Part shown: piece after piece, positions 26,263-34,614 of the stretch
How positions within the stretch are numbered: position 1 is the first letter of the stretch
How the letters are laid out: each line of letters starts with the position of its first letter
Source of the DNA: Flectobacillus longus
GTDB taxonomy: Bacteria > Bacteroidota > Bacteroidia > Cytophagales > Spirosomataceae
Direction of reading: 5' to 3'
DNA length: 64,000 bases
NCBI RefSeq assembly: GCF_030056705.1
Contig: NZ_JASHIC010000015.1
Span: 62,001-126,000, forward strand
The notes under the pieces: model-generated
Told to the model about the DNA's origin: nothing
Databases searched by the model: none
The model's input: only the letters and a program-made list of their open reading frames with translations
Translations under genes and position numbers: made by a program

Positions 26263-26856
26263 CTATATTTTCTTTAGAATACCTTTATCTACACTTTCAT
26301 TGATTAGGTTTTCTGCATAATCCCAAATGACTTCAGAACCATCTTTAATAACCTTTTTCTTGTTGTACACTTTGTCGTAGTCAACACCAAACTCCGCCCA
26401 AGTGCCACCATTGTTAGAAGTATTTTGCAATAGTGGTTCCAGTCTGTCCATACTTTTAGCAAATTTAGCTTCCTTAGTTTCACCAGCTTCAAACTCTTCC
26501 CAAATTTCAATTAATTCTTCAGCTTGTGCCTTCGGAAGTAGACCAAAAATACGATTAGCGGCCAATCTTTCCTCGTCGGTATTAGTATGATTTTTTTGTG
26601 TATCGTATATAAAAGTGTCACCCGCATCAATTTCTACAATATCATGAATCAGAAGCATTTTAATCACTTTCAAAACATCAATATTTTCGTTAGAGTGTTC
26701 AGCCAAAACTACTGCCATAATCGCCAAATGCCAACTATGTTCGGCATCATTCTCGTTTCTATCGCTATTAAAAAGCTTTGTTTTTCTTTGAATATACTTA
26801 ACCTTATCAATCTCCTTAATAAAGGCAATTTGCTTGAGTAAATTATCAGAAATCAT
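26263..26856 (-). CDS. HD-domain hydrolase (HDDC2/YfbR-like 5'-deoxynucleotidase)
   Basis: 197 residues with the HD signature: His40 in AEHSWHLA, His71-Asp72 in LLIHDIVEIDAGD and Asp137 in SMDRLEPLLQ. The order, the YIQRKTKLFNSDRNENDAEHSWH opening and length match the YfbR/HDDC2 group, which dephosphorylates deoxyribonucleoside 5'-monophosphates. Cytoplasmic. A TACCTTTG -7 box (26888-26881) lies 25 bp upstream. Single-gene unit. Confidence 0.85.
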   Translation of the reverse strand: MISDNLLKQIAFIKEIDKVKYIQRKTKLFNSDRNENDAEHSWHLAIMAVVLAEHSNENIDVLKVIKMLLIHDIVEIDAGDTFIYDTQKNHTNTDEERLAANRIFGLLPKAQAEELIEIWEEFEAGETKEAKFAKSMDRLEPLLQNTSNNGGTWAEFGVDYDKVYNKKKVIKDGSEVIWDYAENLINESVDKGILKKI

Positions 26857-26880
26857 CTTGACCTAGTTTAATGTTAAATA

Positions 26881-26888
26881 CAAAGGTA
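26881..26888 (-). promoter_or_regulatory. Candidate -7 box TACCTTTG for the HD-domain gene
   Basis: Plus-strand CAAAGGTA, 25 bp upstream of the ATG at 26856; identical to the box in front of the TetR-controlled operon. No convincing -33 element. Confidence 0.4.
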
Positions 26889-27012
26889 ATAATTCATGGT
26901 ATAGAATAATGTTTTTGAGTTTGGCTATTCTATCAAAGAAAATATTTGAGATTGAGAATATTGAAATGTGAGTAATTTAACCACTATTGAATAGTAATTT
27001 TCATTGAAAATA

Positions 27013-27044
27013 TTGTAATAATAAGGACAAAAGTTTTACATTTG
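27013..27044 (+). promoter_or_regulatory. Bacteroidota-type promoter for the amidohydrolase gene
   Basis: TTG at 27013-27015, 21-base spacer, TACATTTG at 27037-27044: this fits the TTTG / TAnnTTTG consensus of the Bacteroidota primary sigma factor with a normal spacer. The ATG is at 27103. Confidence 0.5.
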
Positions 27045-27102
27045 TCTAATGTCTCAATTTGTTACATTAGGAATTTATTACTCAATTATTTACTATCCAA
27101 TT

Positions 27103-28104
27103 ATGAAATATCTTTATTGTTTTCGCAATGTACTTTTGCTGGTGATGGTTTTAGCGTTTAAAGTTAATTCGTACGCACAAGCACCCAAAAAGCATTATCC
27201 AATCATCGACGTACATGTGCATGCGTTCAAGGCTAGTCCCAATACGGCAGATCTTTGCCCTTGGTTTTTGAAAAATATGCCAGGCGCTGACCCGCATAAT
27301 CATGGTGATAATCCATCAATTTTTAATTTGGACTGTCCTGACCCATTGAAGGCTGCTAAAACAGACAAGGAAATGCAAGATGCCTTATTGGCTACTGCCG
27401 AGCGACTCAATGTTACGATGATTGTAAGTGGTGATGCGGGTGTGATTCATAATTGGTATAAAGCTGCACCAAACCGTATAATTCCATCGTTGGGCATTAG
27501 TAGCAATAAAGATATGACCGTAAAAGCCTTCGAAGATTCGTTGACAGCTGGCTTTTACAAAGTAATGGGAGAGGTAGCACCACAGTATCAGGGAATGTCT
27601 CCGAGTGATGTTAGTTTAGATGAGTATTTTGCGGTTGCTGAGCGTTTGGGTGTGCCTGTGGGTATTCACATGGGTACGGGTGGAAACGGCAATATCAATA
27701 TCAGTAATCCAAAATATCGTGCTTCGTTGGGTCGTCCTTTTTTATTGGAAGATATGTTGTCTAAACATCCAAAATTAAAAATTTGGGTAATGCACGCAGG
27801 CTACCCAATGGCCGATGAAATGATTGCCTTGATGGGTGCAAATGCCTATGTATATGTAGATTTGGCAGGTTTTATTTGGAGTTATCCTCTAGAAGAAATC
27901 CATGCGTATTTGAAAAGATTAGTTCAAGCAGGTTTTGGAAAAAGAATTTTGTACGGTACAGACCTCATGATTTGGCCAAAATTGTTGGAGACTTCTATCC
28001 AAGTAATTGAGAGTGCCAACTATTTGTCAGAAGACCAAAAAAGAGATATTTTCTTTAACAATGCGGTAAGATTCTTCAATTTAGATGCCAGTAAGTTTAA
28101 GTAA
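27103..28104 (+). CDS. Secreted amidohydrolase-family protein
   Basis: 333 residues from the ATG at 27103, where a proper signal peptide begins (MKYLYCFRNVLLLVMVLAFK, cleaved after SYAQ). The TIM-barrel amidohydrolase_2 pattern is clear: DVHVH at 36-40 (His38 and His40 bind metal), GIHMGTGG in the middle with the next histidine, LKIWVMHAGYPMADEM, and RILYGTDLMIW with the catalytic aspartate. Family members hydrolyse or decarboxylate cyclic or aromatic substrates; being exported is less common. Substrate unknown. Single-gene unit. Confidence 0.85.
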   Translation: MKYLYCFRNVLLLVMVLAFKVNSYAQAPKKHYPIIDVHVHAFKASPNTADLCPWFLKNMPGADPHNHGDNPSIFNLDCPDPLKAAKTDKEMQDALLATAERLNVTMIVSGDAGVIHNWYKAAPNRIIPSLGISSNKDMTVKAFEDSLTAGFYKVMGEVAPQYQGMSPSDVSLDEYFAVAERLGVPVGIHMGTGGNGNINISNPKYRASLGRPFLLEDMLSKHPKLKIWVMHAGYPMADEMIALMGANAYVYVDLAGFIWSYPLEEIHAYLKRLVQAGFGKRILYGTDLMIWPKLLETSIQVIESANYLSEDQKRDIFFNNAVRFFNLDASKFK

Positions 28105-28241
28105 AGTGCGCTTAATTTTCCACTAGGGTTCGACTAAAGTATGAATCTTGAATTGAGAGTAGTGAATTGTGAATTTAATATTCTGATTATCAATTTTATA
28201 TTCAATATAAAATTGATAAAAGTATCTTGTTCTCCTTTTAA

Positions 28242-28354
28242 AGCTCCGTAGGAGTGACAGTTTGGTTGCAATAATACTTGAGAAAAACCTTTTTTGAGCT
28301 CCGTAGGTGCGAAAGACTTCAAGATAGTCTGCTCTCTGTCGCACCTACGGAGCT
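28242..28354. repeat. AGCTCCGTAGGTGCGA repeat pair with perfect palindrome
   Basis: A half-copy AGCTCCGTAGGAGTGACAG at 28242-28260 is followed by the perfect inverted repeat AGCTCCGTAGGTGCGA (28297-28312) and TCGCACCTACGGAGCT (28339-28354), 16 bp with a 26-base loop. Related copies lie at 783-840 and 41332-41350. It looks like a REP/BIME-type repeat. Its position after the amidohydrolase gene suggests a possible transcript-end role. Confidence 0.75.
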
Positions 28355-28415
28355 GATGAAAAGATTGGGTTCTAAGTTCTACAATTGATAAAGTTAATTC
28401 TACAATAGTTCTTTA

Positions 28416-28583
28416 GTATTAATGCAAAATAAAATTGCATTAATACGCTTTAAGCACTAAGCCATAGGCATTAGGCCAAAGAGCTTAAATTATTTCATGA
28501 GAAATTCATTTCAACTTTTAGCCTACAGCATAAAGCTTAGAACTTAAAGCGGGTAAAATTATTTTAATTTTGCCCACTAACTT
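28416..28583 (+). repeat. Dispersed repeat A, longest copy
   Basis: Starts with hairpin GTATTAATGCAA...TTGCATTAATAC, then TAAGCACTAAGCCATAGGC, TTAGCCTACAGCATAAAGC, and the self-complementary end GGGTAAAATTATTTTAATTT followed by TGCCCACTAA. The two halves are imperfect inverted repeats, so a transcript would fold. It makes up part of the leader of the GH43 gene. Confidence 0.7.
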
Positions 28584-28678
28584 ATTTCTTACAAAGGATT
28601 GAGTAATAAATCTCTTTTTAACCTTTCATCTGTGTTAAACATTTTGTGTAAGAGAAATATTACAAAATTCTTGAATCT

Positions 28679-30289
28679 ATGCTCAAATCGCTTGTTTTTA
28701 TCGTTGCTTTCTATCTGTTTTCCTCAAATACTTTATTGTTTGCTCAATTTGGTGCCAAGTGGGGTGATCAATCGAATGGGACTTTTCAAAATCCTGTGTT
28801 GCCGTCTGATTTTAGTGATTTGGATGCTATTCGGGTGGGTGATGATTTTTATGCTATTTCCTCAACAATGCAATTTTCGCCTGGCATGGCAGTGCTACAT
28901 TCTAAGGATTTGGTCAATTGGGAGGTAATTAGTCATGTGGTGAAGGATTTGACACAAATAAGTCCTAAGCTCAATTGGGATAAAATGGATAGCTATGGCA
29001 AAGGAATTTGGGCAGGTTCAATCCGATTCTATAAAGGCAAATATTGGGTTTATTTTGGTACGCCCGACGACGGTTTTTTTATGAGCTCAGCCAGCAATCC
29101 GGCAGGACCATGGGAGCCACTTCACCAAGTCTGGAAGGTCTCGGGATGGGATGATTGCTGTTCGTTTTGTGATGATGATGGACAGGTATATTTTATCGCT
29201 ACCAATTTTGAACCAGACCCCATCAACCACAAAAAATACAATATTCATTTATTCAAAATGACACCTGATGGGAAAAGCATTATCCAAGAATCGGACAGGA
29301 TAATCTATCAATCGCAAGGAAGTGAGGCGAATAAACTCTATAAAATCAATGGAACGTATTACCATTTTTTTAGTGAAGTAAAAACCGAAGGGCGTGTGAT
29401 TATGATGGAGCGCTCGAAAAGTCTAACAGGTCCTTGGGAAGTAAAACAACTCAATCATGTTGATAAAAAACTCGACAAAGAGCCCAATCAAGGAGGATTA
29501 ATACAACTCAAAAATGGACAATGGTGGTTTTTTACACATCATGGGCGTGGTGATTGGGAGGGAAGAGCCGCTAGTTTGTTGCCTGTAAATTGGCTAGCAG
29601 GTTGGCCTATTATCGGGAAAGTTGGCGCTGATACCATTGGCACTATGGTATGGTCGGGCAAAAAGCCCATTATGAACCAAAATACAAAATTATCACGACA
29701 AACTGAAGAGTCTTTTTCCGATAAAACGCTTTCTCCAGATTGGGAGTGGAACTATCAACCAAGAGCCTCAAAATGGTCATTGAGTGCAAGAAAAGGACAT
29801 TTACGTTTGTATGCTTTTCAACCCATAAATCCCCAAGATACTGTAGATATACTACTGCGAGCAGGGAATACACTTACTCAACGCAGTCTTAGAACACAAG
29901 AATGTACCGTAACGATTAAAGTAGATATTGCCAATATGAGTGATGGGCAGCAGGCTGGTTTAACGCATTTTTCAACTACTTCGATTGCTAATATTGGGGT
30001 AAAACAAATAGGAAATAAAAGGCATTTAGTGTTTACCTACAAAAATGAAGAGATAGTAGGACAAGAGATTAAAGGTAAAGTAATTTGGTTAAAATCGACT
30101 TGGAATTACGACGGCATAAACCAATATTTTTACAGTTTGAACGGTAAAGATTTTACTCCATTTGGATTATCAACCCAACTCACTTGGGGAAGTTATCGTG
30201 GCGACAGAATTGGCATTTATAGTTACAGTACTCAACAAGAGAAGGGATATATTGATGTGGATTTTGTGAAGTATTTGTTTAAGAGATAA
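28679..30289 (+). CDS. Secreted GH43-family glycosidase (beta-xylosidase/arabinofuranosidase-like)
   Basis: 536 residues: signal peptide (1-23, ending LFAQ), five-bladed propeller catalytic domain at about 35-325, and a C-terminal beta-sandwich of the GH43_C2 type (TEESFSDKTLSPDWEWNYQP to IDVDFVKYLF). Catalytic residues fit GH43: base Asp47 in the first-blade FSDLDAIRVGDD (usual DPD is DLD here), a mid-protein aspartate in FCDDDGQVYF and acid Glu216 in QGSEANKLYK. It should release xylose or arabinose from plant polysaccharide. No SusC/D pair is next to it, so it acts alone or with another locus. Confidence 0.9.
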   Translation: MLKSLVFIVAFYLFSSNTLLFAQFGAKWGDQSNGTFQNPVLPSDFSDLDAIRVGDDFYAISSTMQFSPGMAVLHSKDLVNWEVISHVVKDLTQISPKLNWDKMDSYGKGIWAGSIRFYKGKYWVYFGTPDDGFFMSSASNPAGPWEPLHQVWKVSGWDDCCSFCDDDGQVYFIATNFEPDPINHKKYNIHLFKMTPDGKSIIQESDRIIYQSQGSEANKLYKINGTYYHFFSEVKTEGRVIMMERSKSLTGPWEVKQLNHVDKKLDKEPNQGGLIQLKNGQWWFFTHHGRGDWEGRAASLLPVNWLAGWPIIGKVGADTIGTMVWSGKKPIMNQNTKLSRQTEESFSDKTLSPDWEWNYQPRASKWSLSARKGHLRLYAFQPINPQDTVDILLRAGNTLTQRSLRTQECTVTIKVDIANMSDGQQAGLTHFSTTSIANIGVKQIGNKRHLVFTYKNEEIVGQEIKGKVIWLKSTWNYDGINQYFYSLNGKDFTPFGLSTQLTWGSYRGDRIGIYSYSTQQEKGYIDVDFVKYLFKR

Positions 30290-30461
30290 GTTTCTTTGTA
30301 TAATCACGGTATAATAAGAAAGCATTAAAAGAGTTTTATACATTTGAATAAGTTTTTACACTTATCTGAATTCGATAGTAAAATCCCTATTATTAGAGAT
30401 ATTGAAGCTAATAGAGATATAAGTTGAAATTCTTAACCCAAAATAGAAAAACTGAGAAAAA

Positions 30462-31553
30462 ATGAACAATAACCAATGGAATGAAATCTGTTTTTATCTA
30501 TCTGAAAATATTCGGACTGACATAAGTGAAAGAGATTTTGAAAAAAATGTTATTCAAGCATTGGGAGTTTTGGAATGGAAGGAATTTTTAGGAAATATTC
30601 AAACCCGCCCTTCATTTCAAATTGGAGCTTCCAACAGGATTATGCCTGATTTTGTCATTAATGACAATGAGAAAAAAAATCTTTTTGTTGTAGAAATCAA
30701 GCAACCTAACATACAATTAAATACTAATTTTCAACAACAACTTTTCTCATATATGCGTCTGTTAAGACTCCAATACGGTGTTTTAATTGGACAAGTAATC
30801 CAAGTATTTTATGATGGAGATTTGACTGACCATGATGACCCTGTTTTACTTGAAACAATTACATTTGAGAGAGACTCTGCAAAAGGACTAAAATTTGTGG
30901 AATTGTTTTCAAAACAAACTTTTAATTACGACTTGCTAAAGGCATTCACTTTAAACTCTTTCAAAAAAATCAATAGAAAAGCAGAACAAAAAAAGTTGCA
31001 ACAGAAAATCTTATCTACTGAATATCATTTGGAACTCTTAGAATTAATAAAACAAGATTTACTAAATAATTACGATGCTGAATTAATAGATAATGTTCTT
31101 AAAGAAATATCAATAAATATTCATTCAAAACAACCAGTAATTGCTGAAAAACTTAAAATTCAAGCAAAAAGTCCAGCCACAATAGAAAACCCAAATAAAA
31201 GGGATACTACAAGATATATGATAAACGGAAGAAATGAGAGACTTCCGAAAAATAGGTTTGTTTTAGAATTTGTAAGGGCATATTTGCAAAAATATCCAAC
31301 CATTAGTTATTCATATTTGAAAAATCTTTTTAAAGACGAATATCAGGGTTCAACTGGAGTTATTAATAAATTGGAATTTGTAGAAGAAAAATATGCGAAC
31401 AAAGAAAATAAAAGGCACTTTACTGAAAGTAATGATATTTTGATAAGTGCTGATAACATACAATTTGTAGTGTCAACTCAATGGGATAAAGATAATATTA
31501 ATAATATCGTTGACTTGGCAAGAGAAAATGGATTTGAAATACAAGAAGTATAA
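30462..31553 (+). CDS. Orphan PD-(D/E)XK nuclease, HsdR N-terminal-like
   Basis: 363 residues, no signal peptide. The N-terminal half matches the nuclease domain of type I restriction subunits: PDFVIND (Asp63), NLFVVEIKQP (Glu78-x-Lys80) and QQQLFSYMRLL (Gln motif, 91-101), in the right order and spacing. There is no helicase and no methylase or specificity gene beside it. The C-terminal half (about 185-363) is helical with RYMINGRNERLPKNRFVLEFVRAYL and a final EKYANKENKRHFTESNDILI region I cannot place; it may be a DNA- or partner-binding domain. Possibly a stand-alone defence or repair nuclease. Upstream, 172 bp contain no clear promoter box. Confidence 0.78.
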   Translation: MNNNQWNEICFYLSENIRTDISERDFEKNVIQALGVLEWKEFLGNIQTRPSFQIGASNRIMPDFVINDNEKKNLFVVEIKQPNIQLNTNFQQQLFSYMRLLRLQYGVLIGQVIQVFYDGDLTDHDDPVLLETITFERDSAKGLKFVELFSKQTFNYDLLKAFTLNSFKKINRKAEQKKLQQKILSTEYHLELLELIKQDLLNNYDAELIDNVLKEISINIHSKQPVIAEKLKIQAKSPATIENPNKRDTTRYMINGRNERLPKNRFVLEFVRAYLQKYPTISYSYLKNLFKDEYQGSTGVINKLEFVEEKYANKENKRHFTESNDILISADNIQFVVSTQWDKDNINNIVDLARENGFEIQEV

Positions 31554-31672
31554 GAGATAAAAGTACCCCTCGGTTCTAAATTTTTATCCAGAACTTGAAA
31601 AATTAAGGGTTCTATCCCGCATTCTATAAATAATTGCTCCTAAATAACACCAATTTAAAATAATCTACAATT

Positions 31673-32287
31673 ATGATAGACAAAGTATTTGCAATTTCTG
31701 GAAACAAAATTTCTTCATTTATTATTGATGAAAATTCTCTAAAATTTTCAAGTCAAAACTTCAACACTTTCACAGAATTTCAAGATGCTTGGAACAAAAA
31801 ACTATCTTTTGCGACAAAGGTCGAGGTAAAGTATGACTCCATAAAATCAATTAAAAAGGAGGAAAATGATGACGATGTGTATATAACATATAAAGCTATC
31901 GGCGGAATTTCAGTGGATTTTGTGTTTAGTTTTACAGACAAAAATGAGGATGAAATTCTATTCAACTATTTTACACGGGAACACTTTTACCAAAAGGTCG
32001 ATGAAGTTTTGTCACCATTCAAGGCTATACGGAATTACTTGATTGGACTAATCGCAACAATTGGAGTAACAGTATTTTCATATTATGAAGTCATTGGTAT
32101 TGCAAATGGGACAGTAGAAGAAGCACATAGTCGTAAAACACGTCAATATAACAATATTATAGAGCTTCTTGGAGATAAGGGTGTCATTTTAGTTGGAACA
32201 GGCGTCTCGTTATTCCTACTTTACAAAATTTGGACACGATATAAAAATCCTCCAAACCAAATCAGACTTCTTCCTCCAAATAGATAA
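31673..32287 (+). CDS. Membrane protein of unknown function with two C-terminal helices
   Basis: 204 residues. The first ~115 residues are a soluble, acidic beta-rich domain (ISSFIIDENSLKFSSQNF, VEVKYDSIKSIKKEENDDDVYITY, VDFVFSFTDKNEDE), PH-like in its pattern. Two membrane helices follow: NYLIGLIATIGVTVFSYYEVIG (about 121-142) and GVILVGTGVSLFLLYKIW (170-187), then a basic tail. I do not recognise the family. It lies 119 bp after the orphan nuclease on the same strand and might be its partner, but the gap allows independent transcription. Confidence 0.6.
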   Translation: MIDKVFAISGNKISSFIIDENSLKFSSQNFNTFTEFQDAWNKKLSFATKVEVKYDSIKSIKKEENDDDVYITYKAIGGISVDFVFSFTDKNEDEILFNYFTREHFYQKVDEVLSPFKAIRNYLIGLIATIGVTVFSYYEVIGIANGTVEEAHSRKTRQYNNIIELLGDKGVILVGTGVSLFLLYKIWTRYKNPPNQIRLLPPNR

Positions 32288-32503
32288 ATAGCGAACAGTT
32301 AATATGGGAGAGAACCCCAACATGGGAAAATATTTCCCTTAGTGTTAGACTCCTATCCAGCACTCCATTTCATAAGAATTCTGACCTACTGATTTTAATA
32401 CCTTTTTATCTAGTAATATATGGTGGCAATATCTTAAAGTTTAGAACTAAAAGTTTTGGAGAAATCACTATACGGTTGATGGGAAAAAGAGGCTATTTCT
32501 TGG

Positions 32504-32539
32504 GTTGAAGGCAACAATTCTCAAATTATTGCCTTCAAC
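32504..32539. terminator. Hairpin in the 358-bp convergent gap
   Basis: GTTGAAGGCAA (32504-32514) and TTGCCTTCAAC (32529-32539) make a perfect 11-bp stem, between the membrane-protein gene (+) and the Tat amidohydrolase (-). The rest of 32288-32645 shows nothing recognisable. Confidence 0.5.
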
Positions 32540-32645
32540 TGTAGTAAAAAAACTGTAACTAGATTTTAAGACTTATATCTTCACAAAGGTTATGAGTGCT
32601 AATTAGTTTTTCTTGAATATCACCTTTATATCTTTACTAATAGGC

Positions 32646-33977
32646 TTAATACACCAAATTACCCTCAAATACCAAAGATGTAACTGGTGATACTCGGGCG
32701 ACAGCTTCGGCAGAACAACTGGCATCGACGAAAGCAATATTAGCTTTGTCGCCTACTTTTGGCCATTGTTGTTGACCTTGGTCATTGAGTGGAAGGATGT
32801 TTCCAGTGGCCAACTTGAGACTTCGAGAGAGTAAAAATTCGGTGTTATAACCATACAATTGCGCCATCAGATTGGCCTTTTGTAAAACACTACCTGTGCC
32901 ATAAGTATTCCAATGATCCACGATACTGTCATTTCCTGTCACCACATTGACTTGATATTTGTAAAGTGTTGGAATAGGCATAATCAACGACCCAATGGGA
33001 ATAGTTGAGGCAATACCGATTTGAGAAGCTCCCAACTTTTCAGCCACTTCTTCTTGTTTGTTCTTTTCTAATTTTCCTAAAACAAAACAATGACTGACAA
33101 ACGTTTTGCCTTTGAGCACAGGATTTTCGTTGACTTTTTGGATTAAATATTCAACAGTTTTGAGTCCCGATTCGCCCGATTCGTGTAAATGAATATCGAT
33201 TCCTTTGTTGTTGTCAAGGGCTAGCTGAACGGTAAAATCAATGGTTTTTTCAATAGCTCCGTCAATGGTATATGGGTCAACACCACCAATAAAATCAATA
33301 TCCATTTGAGCTGCCTCTTTCAAAAAAGGCACCGAGTCAGTATAAAACACCCCATGTTGCGGAAAAGCAACGAGCTCTGCACCAAAGGTTTTTTTCTTGT
33401 TTTCTAGCGCTTTTTGTAAGTTTATTAAAGATTGAAGTTTTGAGGTAGGCTCAATATTGACGTGGCTTCGGGCAAAATTGGTTCCTTTTGACTGTAACAG
33501 CTCAATGAGTTTTTCGGCTTTTTGTGTAGAGGTTTTCAGAAGCTCAGGTAATATTTGTTGTTCCAAAGCAATCATTCCTTTTACGCCATTGGTTCTTTTT
33601 CGAGTAGCCTGCCACTTATCTCCATAAAATGTTTTGTCCAAATGAATGTGCATATCTCGAAATGAGGGCAACATCAAATGTCCTTTCGCATCAATTGCTT
33701 TTGCTTGGGGTTGATTTGGTGCTATTTTGCTAATTTTCCCGTTCTCTATTTCAACTAAAAACAAACCTGTTTTGGTAGCTATTACTTCTCCTTCTTCATA
33801 CTCAAATCCTGTTTCGAGCCTCACATTTTTATAAATCAATTTGCTTCCTAGTAGCTGTGAAGTGTTGTCAGAAGATATTTTATGTTGAGTGAATTCTTGT
33901 GTCATTGAAAGTCCTGTAAGGGCCAATGTAGAGTTTTTAAGAAAATCTTTTCGAGAAAAAGTATTCGTTTTTTTCAT
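32646..33977 (-). CDS. Exported amidohydrolase (cytosine deaminase-like)
   Basis: 443 residues with a Tat-like leader (FSRKDFLKNSTLALTGLSM; the twin-Arg is RK). The metal-dependent hydrolase domain has MHIHLDKTF near 110 (first HxH), then ARSHVNIEPTSKL, the IDIHLHESGE segment with the next two metal histidines, FVSHCFVLG and the catalytic VTGNDSIVDHW near 360. This is the pattern of the cytosine deaminase / atrazine-chlorohydrolase-like amidohydrolase_3 group, which deaminates or dechlorinates N-heterocycles. Exported location is unusual for a cytosine deaminase, so the substrate is probably different. Single-gene unit. Confidence 0.82.
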   Translation of the reverse strand: MKKTNTFSRKDFLKNSTLALTGLSMTQEFTQHKISSDNTSQLLGSKLIYKNVRLETGFEYEEGEVIATKTGLFLVEIENGKISKIAPNQPQAKAIDAKGHLMLPSFRDMHIHLDKTFYGDKWQATRKRTNGVKGMIALEQQILPELLKTSTQKAEKLIELLQSKGTNFARSHVNIEPTSKLQSLINLQKALENKKKTFGAELVAFPQHGVFYTDSVPFLKEAAQMDIDFIGGVDPYTIDGAIEKTIDFTVQLALDNNKGIDIHLHESGESGLKTVEYLIQKVNENPVLKGKTFVSHCFVLGKLEKNKQEEVAEKLGASQIGIASTIPIGSLIMPIPTLYKYQVNVVTGNDSIVDHWNTYGTGSVLQKANLMAQLYGYNTEFLLSRSLKLATGNILPLNDQGQQQWPKVGDKANIAFVDASCSAEAVARVSPVTSLVFEGNLVY

Positions 33978-34026
33978 CGTTATAGTTTGTTTTAAAGTAA
34001 GAAATGGGAATAGTTTTTTATCAGAA

Positions 34027-34034
34027 CAAAGATA
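34027..34034 (-). promoter_or_regulatory. Candidate -7 box TATCTTTG
   Basis: Plus-strand CAAAGATA reads TATCTTTG on the minus strand, 50 bp upstream of the amidohydrolase ATG at 33977, fitting TAnnTTTG. Confidence 0.35.
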
Positions 34035-34076
34035 AAGCTATTTGGTCTCTTTACTTTTTTAACACTATAAAAACTA

Positions 34077-34113
34077 AAGGCTCTTCGAAAAATGATTCTT
34101 TCCGAAGAGCCTT
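34077..34113 (-). terminator. Terminator of the Gfo/Idh/MocA operon
   Basis: AAGGCTCTTCG (34077-34087) and CGAAGAGCCTT (34103-34113) form a perfect 11-bp stem, 58 bp downstream (minus strand) of the SnoaL-like gene's stop. On the minus strand it is followed by TAGTTTTTATAG. Confidence 0.75.
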
Positions 34114-34170
34114 CAAATACTCTAAATTATTACTGATAAGCATTCAAACAAATATCAGTACTTCTCCTTT

Positions 34171-34611
34171 TTACTTATAGGAATGGACCGATTGACCAAC
34201 GAGCTTCCAAGCGCCATTGATTTTTTCGAGAAGCCGCATTTCGTAAGAAAAGCTACTTTGACCGTCTTTTGAAACTGATTCTTCGTTATGATTTACCCAA
34301 GCACTGTTGCCAATGATACTCATTTTTACATTGGAAATAATGGCATGACCACCATTTTCCATTAAGTTGGCAGGTGGGTTAACAATAATATTGGGGTCTA
34401 AGTCAATAGTTTTTCCTTCTTTGGTCGAAATCAGAATACGGCTGTAGGGTTTTATTGCCCAGCAATCTGCATGTGCCTTGATATTACCCTCTCGCCATGT
34501 AGATGCTTCCTTTTCTAATAACTCACGAATAGCAATAGAGTCTTTTTTTGATTGACTCCAAGCGCCAAAGGAGGTTAATAACAAACAGATTAGTACTAAA
34601 TATGATTTCAT
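34171..34611 (-). CDS. Secreted SnoaL/NTF2-like protein
   Basis: 146 residues: signal peptide (1-19, ending AWSQ) and a single NTF2-like cone (IRELLEKEASTWREGNIKAHADCW, HAIISNVKMSIIGNSAWVNH, MRLLEKINGAWKLVGQSVHS). The domain often forms a small hydrophobic pocket for isomerases or binding proteins; in this exported form the role is unknown. It starts 3 bp after the upstream Gfo/Idh/MocA gene ends, so one transcript carries both; its stop is followed by a hairpin terminator. Confidence 0.83.
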   Translation of the reverse strand: MKSYLVLICLLLTSFGAWSQSKKDSIAIRELLEKEASTWREGNIKAHADCWAIKPYSRILISTKEGKTIDLDPNIIVNPPANLMENGGHAIISNVKMSIIGNSAWVNHNEESVSKDGQSSFSYEMRLLEKINGAWKLVGQSVHSYK

Positions 34612-34614
34612 AGA

